From: Acidaminobacter sp. JC074
GTDB taxonomy: Bacteria > Bacillota > Clostridia > Peptostreptococcales > Acidaminobacteraceae
Length of the DNA stretch: 64,000 nt
Reading direction: 5' to 3'
NCBI RefSeq assembly: GCF_022496765.1
Contig: NZ_VANV01000007.1
Coordinates: 62,001 to 126,000 of the forward strand
Position 1 is the stretch's first letter; every line of letters begins with the position of its first letter. Shown here piece by piece: positions 24,653 to 30,885 of this stretch. A program made the position numbers and the translations under genes. Below the pieces are notes generated by a model. That model searched no databases and was not told the origin of the DNA. It worked only from the letters and a program-made list of their open reading frames with translations.

Positions 24653-25558
24653 ATGGATGACATCATTAAAATAGATTCAATCACCGACTTACATGAATAC
24701 AGTGGCTACGATAAGCCAACTCACCCTTTAGTTACAATTATTGACGTTACAAAAATAAAACCCTTGCAAGAAATCAAAGATGCAAGAGTTAGACTTGGAT
24801 TCTACTGTATATCCATGAAATCTGATGTAGAAGAAGGTATGAAGTACGGTAGGCAATTCTATGATTTTAAAGAAGGTAGCCTTATTTTTATAGAACCTAA
24901 TCAAGTCGCTACATTTGATATAGCACCACCAAATGAAGATGCTACAGGTTGGATGTTATGTATTCATCCTGAGTTTATTAGAGGGAGTGAACTTGCAAAG
25001 AAAATAGATAAGTATCATTTCTTTTCTTATACTGCCAACGAAGCACTTCATTTGTCTGATCAAGAAAAAATGACACTCAACAATATAATAGAAACCATTC
25101 AAAATGAAGTAAGTCAGAATATCGATGTATATACAAGAAAGTTGATTCTGAATAGCATCGAACTTTTACTTAACTTTAGCGAACGTTTCTATAACAGGCA
25201 GTTCTTAACAAGAACAACAACTAACAATGATACGATTTCAGAGTTTGAAGCGGTCATAAAAGATAGGTTTAATACGGATAGATTAGAAAATGAGGGCATT
25301 CCCACTGTTAAAGAACTAGCAACAACCTTAGGATACTCGCCGTATTATTTAAGTGATTTACTAAAAAAAGAAACTGGTAAGAGTACGCAAGATTACATCC
25401 ATGAATACCTACTTCAAAGAGCTAAAGACTTACTCATTTCTACCAACGATCCAGTTAGCCAAATAGGTTATCAATTAGGATTTGAATATCCTGCTCATTT
25501 CTCAAAATTCTTTAAGAAAAAAACAGGCGTAACACCAAGTAATTACCGTGTAAATTAA
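24653..25558 (+). CDS. AraC-family transcriptional regulator
   Basis: A 301-residue regulator with an N-terminal cupin-like sensor region (about 20-150) and a C-terminal double helix-turn-helix (about 205-301): VKELATTLGYSPYYLSDLLKK, then DPVSQIGYQLGFEYPAHFSKFFKKKTGVTP, the canonical AraC signature. Ribosome binding site GGAAGGAG. It is divergent from the SDR/hydrolase cluster and shares with it the inverted repeat at 24535-24578. Almost certainly the activator of that cluster. The inducer is not known. Confidence 0.92.
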   Translation: MDDIIKIDSITDLHEYSGYDKPTHPLVTIIDVTKIKPLQEIKDARVRLGFYCISMKSDVEEGMKYGRQFYDFKEGSLIFIEPNQVATFDIAPPNEDATGWMLCIHPEFIRGSELAKKIDKYHFFSYTANEALHLSDQEKMTLNNIIETIQNEVSQNIDVYTRKLILNSIELLLNFSERFYNRQFLTRTTTNNDTISEFEAVIKDRFNTDRLENEGIPTVKELATTLGYSPYYLSDLLKKETGKSTQDYIHEYLLQRAKDLLISTNDPVSQIGYQLGFEYPAHFSKFFKKKTGVTPSNYRVN

Positions 25559-25561
25559 AAA

Positions 25562-25601
25562 AATCAGGTAGCCTCTTGTCGAGATTACCTGATTCTTGAT
25601 T
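25562..25601 (+). terminator. Terminator of the AraC-family gene
   Basis: AATCAGGTA and TACCTGATT pair across a 15-base loop, followed by TCTTGATTAT, a weak T-tract. It starts a few bases after the stop codon. Confidence 0.6.
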
Positions 25602-25729
25602 ATCTAAATAACTTAAAGAATTTGATTCACATATTTTGTGTTTGATTATTTAAAGTGTCACTTTCCTACTTATAATGATTATAGACTGTTATACCAATAA
25701 ATGAATCAATTTCACTTTCTATTATTAGT

Positions 25730-26371
25730 CTATGCTTTCATTACTGCATCAACAAATTGGTCAAATGGTTGGTTACCGATAAGCTCTTCTGTCTCATTGA
25801 ATACAATTTTAGGAACCCCCTGTACATTGTACTGGCTAGCCAATTCTGGGAATGTAGAACACTCAATCATTTCAGCTTCGATGTTTTCATTTTCATAAGC
25901 CAGCTTATGTGCCTTAGAAACTGCACCTGAACAATGTGGACAAGCCAGAGTAACAAACACTTTGATTTTAACTGGTTTATCAAGTGTATTTAGCTGGTCT
26001 ACAACTTCCTGAGGAAGTGTTTCACCAGATCCAGATACCTCCATTAAACCCGAAATAAAAGAATTGATTTCATGTCCAGCTGGAATACCTGAAAATACCA
26101 TACCGAAATCATTTCGCTCTTCATCCAAAAGCACAATGCCTGGTGCCTTATCCACCTTATATAGTTTTGCCTTTTCAGTATCTTTTTTTACATCATATAA
26201 CTCTAAACCAATTTTATCAGATAAACTCTCCATTTCCTTCATAAACTCAGTTGTTTCTTTACATGTATCACAGTCAGCTTCATCTGTAAATAATACCATA
26301 TTTACTGGCTTGTTTAATCCTTCAAAAATATCTGTTAATTGTTTTTTTACGTCTTCATTAAATAAACTCAT
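25730..26371 (-). CDS. Glutaredoxin-like protein of the protein disulfide oxidoreductase (PDO) type
   Basis: A 213-residue protein made of two thioredoxin folds. The first carries CDTC at 34-37 and the second CPHC at 144-147, with a cis-Pro (VQGVPKIV) after the second. This matches PDO/glutaredoxin-like proteins of anaerobes and archaea that take electrons from a thioredoxin reductase and reduce cytosolic targets. The trxB gene is 14 bases upstream in the same operon, which fits that partnership. Ribosome binding site AGGAGG. Cytoplasmic. The second site is probably the dominant active centre. Confidence 0.88.
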   Translation of the reverse strand: MSLFNEDVKKQLTDIFEGLNKPVNMVLFTDEADCDTCKETTEFMKEMESLSDKIGLELYDVKKDTEKAKLYKVDKAPGIVLLDEERNDFGMVFSGIPAGHEINSFISGLMEVSGSGETLPQEVVDQLNTLDKPVKIKVFVTLACPHCSGAVSKAHKLAYENENIEAEMIECSTFPELASQYNVQGVPKIVFNETEELIGNQPFDQFVDAVMKA

Positions 26372-26385
26372 GGTTTACCTCCTAT

Positions 26386-27324
26386 CTATAATGTATTGAT
26401 ATAGTCATTCACGGATAAAGCAGCTTTTGCACCTTCACTGGCTGCAACAACTATTTGCTTGTAACGTACATTTGTGACGTCTCCTGCTGCGTATATCCCT
26501 TCAATATTAGTTTGGTTCAACTCACCTATTAGGACTTCGCCTCTTTCATTGAGTGTGATATCATCTAAGAACTGAGAGTTTGGTACATAACCTATTTCTA
26601 CTAAAACACCATCCGTTTTTATTTCACCTATCTCACCTTCTAAGAGAATTTTCTCAACTTGGTTCGTCCCTACAATCTCCTTGATTCTTGTTCCTAAATG
26701 AACTTTGATGTTTTCTATCTTTTCTAGTCTGTCCATTAAAATTTTATCAGCTCTGAACTGAGAACGGTGGACCAAATAGACTTTGTTAGCAATCTTAGAT
26801 AAATCTATGGCCGCTTCTACAGCCGAATTGCCACCGCCTACTACAGTGACTGTTTTATCCTTAAAGAGTGGTCCATCACATATACCGCAATAAGTAACAC
26901 CTTTGCCATAAAGCTCTTTTTCACCTGGAATCTCAAGCTGTCTTGACTTTGATCCAGTAGCCACAATAAGTGATTTTGCCTGATAAGTCATATAGTTATC
27001 ACATATTAGACTGATCTTATCTGACTTTTCAACTTTTTTTACCTTTACATGATCCAACATGTCGATGCCCAGTGACTTAGCATGCTTTTCAAATGATTCT
27101 GCCAAATCCTGACCTGAGATAAACTCAAATCCTATATAGTTTTCTACACTTGATGTGTCGCCGACTTGACCGCCTGTCTTATCTCCGATGACACCTACTT
27201 TTAAGCCTTTTCTAGCAGCATATATACTGGCTGAAAGACCAGCTGGACCTGTACCAATAATCAATACATCATAAAGTTTTTCACTATCCAGCACATTCTT
27301 ATGAGTCGAAATGTTCAGTAACAT
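26386..27324 (-). CDS. trxB: Thioredoxin-disulfide reductase
   Basis: A 312-residue flavoprotein. FAD-binding GTGPAG at 24-29, redox pair CGIC at 146-149 (most TrxB have CATC), second Rossmann motif VVGGGNSAVEAA, C-terminal FAD motif GIYAAGDV. The NADPH-contact segment is HRSQFRA rather than the classic HRRxxFRA, so the reductant (NADPH, NADH or ferredoxin/flavin) is not certain. It forms a two-gene redox unit with the PDO-type protein. Ribosome binding site GTAGGAGGGG. It follows the RAYT-like gene by eight bases. Confidence 0.93.
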   Translation of the reverse strand: MLLNISTHKNVLDSEKLYDVLIIGTGPAGLSASIYAARKGLKVGVIGDKTGGQVGDTSSVENYIGFEFISGQDLAESFEKHAKSLGIDMLDHVKVKKVEKSDKISLICDNYMTYQAKSLIVATGSKSRQLEIPGEKELYGKGVTYCGICDGPLFKDKTVTVVGGGNSAVEAAIDLSKIANKVYLVHRSQFRADKILMDRLEKIENIKVHLGTRIKEIVGTNQVEKILLEGEIGEIKTDGVLVEIGYVPNSQFLDDITLNERGEVLIGELNQTNIEGIYAAGDVTNVRYKQIVVAASEGAKAALSVNDYINTL

Positions 27325-27332
27325 AACCCCTC

Positions 27333-27965
27333 CTACCTTGTTAGAATTTTGGATATCGCCGATTCCGATAACCCTCCAAATAATTCTCCTAGTTCCTTAA
27401 GACTCAGGATGGATTTTTTCCTAAAGTCTTTGATCAATTCATTTCGATACTTTTTCTTTTTTAACATGTCTTCAAAAGTAAGACCTTGAGATTTTAAGAT
27501 TTCATCTAGTTTTTCTTTTGCCTTGGCTTTGCAGTCTAGACAATCTCTTATAGGCTCATCATTTAATAAATAAGTATCTAGTAATGAATCATCTGCATAT
27601 AAACAAAGTGGTAAGTTCACTATGGTTTCATTGATTTTATCAGCTTCTAAAATCATGCTCTTATAGCGTTCTTTAAAAAGCTGTTCACATCCCTCATTCT
27701 TACATTTGTACTTCATTGAAAAGCTGATATTGATGGATTTCATAATTCTTGAAATATCACTGCCATTATCATAAAGTACCAGTTCATATCCATTTTCATT
27801 TAGCGCCATGCCATAAAGTTTAAAATCGTATTTTTCCTTCACCGATTGAAGGGTTTCAATAAAAATTAGTCGATTTTCCTTATTGTTAAAGATTTTAACT
27901 CTCGGGCACTTTTGCTCTATGTAGTAAGTTGAGTACAGTGCTTTTTCTCTTGCTTCTCTTGCCAT
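27333..27965 (-). CDS. RAYT/IS200-like (Y1_Tnp) protein lacking the HUH motif
   Basis: A 210-residue protein whose first 120 residues follow the REP-associated tyrosine transposase pattern: IFNNKENRLIFIETLQSVKEKY, then KLYGMALNENGYELVLYDNG, then ISRIMKSINISFSMKYKCK and LFKERYKS. Where active proteins have the HUH metal-binding motif (xNHVHLLI) this one has NENGYELVLY, so both His are lost. The C-terminus (about 175-210) is helix-turn-helix-like (SLKELGELFGGLSESAISKILTR). It may be a domesticated DNA-binding protein. Its promoter carries the GGGACGGAAC repeat. Ribosome binding site AAAGAGGTGG. Confidence 0.75.
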   Translation of the reverse strand: MAREAREKALYSTYYIEQKCPRVKIFNNKENRLIFIETLQSVKEKYDFKLYGMALNENGYELVLYDNGSDISRIMKSINISFSMKYKCKNEGCEQLFKERYKSMILEADKINETIVNLPLCLYADDSLLDTYLLNDEPIRDCLDCKAKAKEKLDEILKSQGLTFEDMLKKKKYRNELIKDFRKKSILSLKELGELFGGLSESAISKILTR

Positions 27966-27985
27966 ATGACCACCTCTTTGACTAA

Positions 27986-28024
27986 ATCATATCACCGGAT
28001 TTTATTCTTGTCAAGTTCCGTCCC
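27986..28024 (-). promoter_or_regulatory. Extended -10 promoter with upstream GGGACGGAAC repeat
   Basis: On the minus strand: GGGACGGAAC (28015-28024), -35 TTGACA (28009-28014), 17-base spacer, TGA plus -10 TATGAT (27986-27991). It reads into the RAYT-like, trxB and PDO genes. Layout and spacing equal the promoter at 7646-7685. Confidence 0.78.
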
Positions 28025-28046
28025 TGTTGAAATATATTAAAAGAGT

Positions 28047-28943
28047 CTAAAGAAACTCTTCATAATCGAATAGTGCTTTAAACTCCTCATCTTTTAATGC
28101 ATAGGAACGTAGGCTAGGACTCAGTTCTATGGCTTGTATTAAGTTTTCCTTTGCCAGTTCATAATGACCAAGAAGCGTCAGCATAATGGCCCTGTTGTAA
28201 TAAAGTACACTGACACCGTCATTGTATTTAACGGCTCTTGAGAGCACATGTAGAGCCTGCTGGAATCTCCCTGCTTCCTTATGGATAACTGCTAAGTTTA
28301 AAAATGAATAGGGATGCTTCAAATTGGCTTCTATGGCATCTTCATAAGCCAGTATGGCCTTGTCTATCATAGAAAGCTTCTTATAAACAACACCTAGATT
28401 AAAGAGTATCATATAATGTCCCGGCACCAAATCATCCGCACTCTTTAATTTTTCTAGGGCCTCTTCATTTCGATCTCTCATTTCTAAGAAAGATCCAAAA
28501 TTCACATGCCCCCATACATTGTATGGATTAACTTCTATGGCCTTAATGTAATAAGTTTCTGCAGTATCGTAGTCTTCTTTTCTATCATAGATATCTGCAA
28601 GGTACAAATAAGCATGGTAGTATTCCTTGTCATGAACCAAGGCTTCTTTGTAATTCATTTCAGCTTGATCGTCATCGCCGATATCATCATAGATGATGGC
28701 CTTTCCATAGTGAGCGCCAGCCTGTGTTGCATCTAGCTTGATGATTTCATCGTAGTAGGCAAGCGCTTGATCTGTAAAATTATTTTCAGCACACATCAGT
28801 GCAAATTCATATAATACATCTATATTGGTCGGGTCTGCTTGATAAGCCCTTCTAAAAAATTTCTTAGCTTTTAACAGATTCCCCTCTTCAAGATAAGAGT
28901 TGCCAATAACAAGATAATTTTTAGCTAACATTTTATCACTCAT
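28047..28943 (-). CDS. Tetratricopeptide repeat protein
   Basis: A 298-residue protein made almost entirely of TPR motifs (about eight, period 34): for example AGAHYGKAIIYDDIGDDD, YHAYLYLADIYDRKEDYD and NVWGHVNFGSFLEMRD. TPR arrays bind partner proteins. No signal peptide or membrane segment. The start chosen is ATG 28943, seven bases after AAGGAG. An in-frame ATG at 28964 overlaps the -10 box and cannot be used. Single-gene unit, no partner suggested by context. Confidence 0.88.
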   Translation of the reverse strand: MSDKMLAKNYLVIGNSYLEEGNLLKAKKFFRRAYQADPTNIDVLYEFALMCAENNFTDQALAYYDEIIKLDATQAGAHYGKAIIYDDIGDDDQAEMNYKEALVHDKEYYHAYLYLADIYDRKEDYDTAETYYIKAIEVNPYNVWGHVNFGSFLEMRDRNEEALEKLKSADDLVPGHYMILFNLGVVYKKLSMIDKAILAYEDAIEANLKHPYSFLNLAVIHKEAGRFQQALHVLSRAVKYNDGVSVLYYNRAIMLTLLGHYELAKENLIQAIELSPSLRSYALKDEEFKALFDYEEFL

Positions 28944-28962
28944 AAGAATCTCCTTCACTCTC

Positions 28963-28990
28963 ATTATAGACCTTTTTTTAAAAGTTTCAA
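28963..28990 (-). promoter_or_regulatory. Promoter of the TPR gene
   Basis: On the minus strand TTGAAA (28985-28990), 16 bases, TATAAT (28963-28968). The transcript would start about 12 bases before the ribosome binding site. Confidence 0.65.
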
Positions 28991-29070
28991 ATCATTGACT
29001 ATAGATGATTTGGTTATAAGTAAAATGGATATAAAATAAGCAAGTATTATCTTAACTTTCAATAAAATGA

Positions 29071-29099
29071 TTGTTTAATCTAGACTTTATGGGTATAGT
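29071..29099 (+). promoter_or_regulatory. Promoter of the ccdA-tlpA operon
   Basis: TTGTTT (29071-29076), 17-base spacer, TATAGT (29094-29099), 13 bases before the AAGGAGG ribosome binding site of ccdA. Confidence 0.6.
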
Positions 29100-29120
29100 T
29101 AGATATAAGGAGGTGAGTTT

Positions 29121-29813
29121 ATGGGCATGCAAGAGGTTTCATTACCCCTAGCATTTATTACAGGCGTACTGTCCTTCTTTTCACCCTGTATTTTGCCACT
29201 TATACCTGTTTATATCATGTATTTAACAGGTACAACTGCAGAATCAGAAATCAGTGAAAGAAGAATGTTGGCACTAAGGAGAACCTTTGGTTTTATATTA
29301 GGCTTTACAGTCATATTTATGATTATGGGTCTGTCAGCCAGTGCTTTAGGACAGTTATTTAATCAACACCGCATGTTGATGTTAAGAATAGCTGGTGTTA
29401 CAATGATAATCTTCGGTTTAAATATGATGGGACTCTTTAAACTTTCATTTATAAAGATACCGAAATTCATTAACTCACCAAAGAATGTTACTAGCTTTTT
29501 CAGTGCTTTTGTTATGGGCCTAGCTTTTGCTGCAGGATGGACACCATGTTTTGGACCAGTCCTAGCATCCATTATCTTATATGCTGGCGCCACATCAACC
29601 ATGGCTGAAGGTGTTGTTTTACTCTTGGTTTATTCACTGGGTATGGCAATTCCATTTATCCTAACAGCACTATTTATCAATGCTTTTAACAGATTATTAG
29701 ATAAGGCAGAAAGATTTATTAAGTATGTACCAAAAATTTCAGGCGCTATATTAATTATCTTTGGTCTACTTATTGTCACCAATAAACTGGTGCAGATAAC
29801 CAACCTATTTTAG
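29121..29813 (+). CDS. ccdA: CcdA/DsbD-type thiol-disulfide electron transporter
   Basis: A 230-residue membrane protein with six helices. Both redox cysteines of the family are in place: Cys23 in SPCILPLIP and Cys143 in GWTPCFGP, each in a Pro-rich membrane turn. CcdA moves reducing equivalents from cytoplasmic thioredoxin across the membrane to an external TlpA/ResA-like protein. The next gene, nine bases downstream, is exactly such a protein, and the thioredoxin-reductase pair lies 2 kb away. Ribosome binding site AAGGAGGTGA. Confidence 0.95.
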   Translation: MGMQEVSLPLAFITGVLSFFSPCILPLIPVYIMYLTGTTAESEISERRMLALRRTFGFILGFTVIFMIMGLSASALGQLFNQHRMLMLRIAGVTMIIFGLNMMGLFKLSFIKIPKFINSPKNVTSFFSAFVMGLAFAAGWTPCFGPVLASIILYAGATSTMAEGVVLLLVYSLGMAIPFILTALFINAFNRLLDKAERFIKYVPKISGAILIIFGLLIVTNKLVQITNLF

Positions 29814-29822
29814 GAGGTAAAA

Positions 29823-30452
29823 ATGAAAAAGATACTGATACTATTAGGTATAACGGTATTGTCATTTTCATTGATTGCCTGCGGTACAAACACATCTGAA
29901 ACAGATGTAGAACAAGAGACTCAAGAAGCAGCAGTAGAAACAGAAGAAACAGCAGATGTGACAAAAGACACTGTTATTGTTGAAGGTTCTGAGACATCTA
30001 CTGTCCTGCCAGAAGAAGAACTTGCAGTTGGTAAAGTTATTCCTAATTATGAATTAACAACACTTGAAGGTGATACAATTTCTCTTCATGATTACCAAGG
30101 CAAGATTCTTATTCTAAACTTCTGGGCAACTTGGTGACCGTATTGTAATCAAGAAATGCCAGACCTCGAGAAAATCAACCAAATGGATGATGTACAAGTA
30201 CTTGCAATTGACGTTAGAGAACCTAAAAGCGTCGTTCAAGACTATCAAGACGAACATAATTATGATCTAACTATGGTCCTTGATGAAAATGGAGATTTAG
30301 CCAACACATTTTATGTGGCATCTTTTCCTACAACATACTTTGTTGACGAAGAAGGCATTCTACTTGGTAGTGTACCAGGTATGTTAACGTACGAGGTTCT
30401 AGAAGAACTACTAGTAAAAATCAGAAACGATGAAGTCAACGCAAGTGAATAA
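29823..30452 (+). CDS. TlpA/ResA-like thiol-disulfide oxidoreductase lipoprotein, probable selenoprotein (UxxC)
   Basis: One 209-residue gene read through an in-frame TGA at 30135-30137. The signal peptide ends in LIAC with lipid-attached Cys20; an acidic Glu/Thr-rich linker follows (about 22-65). The AhpC/TSA-thioredoxin domain begins at about 70 (VIPNYELTTLEGDTISLHDYQGK). The active site reads FWATW-TGA-PYC: the TGA sits exactly where TlpA has the first Cys of CxxC, so residue 105 is probably selenocysteine and Cys108 its partner. After the TGA the domain continues perfectly in frame (DVREPKSV, cis-Pro in FPTTYFVDEEG). An ordinary nonsense mutation at just this codon, with no other decay, is less likely. 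No classical SECIS hairpin could be confirmed by eye. It is coupled to ccdA. Confidence 0.88.
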
Positions 30453-30460
30453 AAGGAATT

Positions 30461-30488
30461 AAAACCCGAAGATTTCTCTTCGGGTTTT
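30461..30488. terminator. Strong bidirectional terminator after the selenoprotein gene
   Basis: AAAACCCGAAGA, TTTC and TCTTCGGGTTTT form a perfect 12-bp stem. It works in both directions and would also stop minus-strand transcripts coming from the riboswitch side. Confidence 0.9.
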
Positions 30489-30513
30489 AATCTTGACGTA
30501 TCTTTATGAAGGG

Positions 30514-30584
30514 ATCTTGCATGTCATTTCTGTAAACAGAATTGAAGGATGACATACCTATAAAAGGGAATAGGTTAGCAAGAT
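30514..30584. repeat. Structured three-way-junction element, unknown
   Basis: ATCTTGC (30514-30520) pairs with GCAAGAT (30578-30584) and encloses two hairpins: ATGTCAT/ATGACAT (30521-30527 with 30549-30555, with an inner TTCTG/CAGAA stem) and ACCTAT/ATAGGT (30556-30561 with 30570-30575). All stems are perfect, so the junction is probably a folded RNA or a small non-autonomous repetitive element. I cannot match it to a known RNA class. Confidence 0.55.
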
Positions 30585-30606
30585 TCTCCGAAGGTCGATC
30601 TCATGC

Positions 30607-30634
30607 AAAATAAAAGACGCCTAAGGGCGTCAAA
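30607..30634 (-). terminator. Terminator of the cobalamin riboswitch transcript
   Basis: On the minus strand GACGCC-CTTA-GGCGTC is followed by TTTTATTTT, about 55 bases after the riboswitch core. It may be the regulated expression platform. Confidence 0.8.
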
Positions 30635-30687
30635 TCATTCTGTGAACAATTCGAAACTTCCCTCCGAAGTTTGATTAGAGTATACAG

Positions 30688-30840
30688 TAGGCAGGTTTCC
30701 TGACTTATGGCCACTTACTTTCTCACCTTCCCGTTTTCACAGTGGTATTTGAGATTTCATTCCATTTACAGTAGCGGGGGCTGCAGAGGATTCACACCTC
30801 TTTCCCTTTTAACTCATCTTTCGATCAGCACCTAAAGTAC
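30688..30840 (-). ncRNA. Cobalamin (B12) riboswitch with no downstream gene
   Basis: On the minus strand the conserved order of a class-I cobalamin riboswitch is present: TTAGGTGC near 30835, AAAAGGGAA (30802-30810), GGTGTGAATCCTCTGC, GCCCCCGCTACTGTAA, CCACTG, GGGAAGG, AGTAAG and AAGTCAGGAAACCTGCC ending at 30690. A hairpin (AAACTTC/GAAGTTT, 30654-30672) and an intrinsic terminator follow. No minus-strand reading frame of plausible size lies between the terminator and the antisense end of the selenoprotein gene. It has its own promoter after the kinase stop, so it is a stand-alone regulated RNA or a relic. Confidence 0.92.
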
Positions 30841-30852
30841 TATTAAGTTCTC

Positions 30853-30881
30853 TATAAACATCATACTAGATAAGCTGGCAA
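30853..30881 (-). promoter_or_regulatory. Promoter of the riboswitch transcript
   Basis: On the minus strand TTGCCA (30876-30881), 17 bases, TTTATA (30853-30858), directly after the histidine kinase stop and about 15 bases before the riboswitch. Confidence 0.5.
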
Positions 30882-30885
30882 AAAT

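Noticed and set aside
30120..30190. A hairpin spanning the TGA (CTTG/CAAG and an imperfect CTGGGCA/TGCCAG) as SECIS
   Set aside because: It places the UGA in the loop rather than at the 5' side of the stem. I could not find a classical bacterial SECIS by eye, so I do not list one.
30491..30602. A 22- to 38-codon minus-strand frame across the three-way-junction element, as the gene controlled by the B12 riboswitch
   Set aside because: No ribosome binding site, and the DNA is dominated by paired stems, so structure rather than coding explains it.
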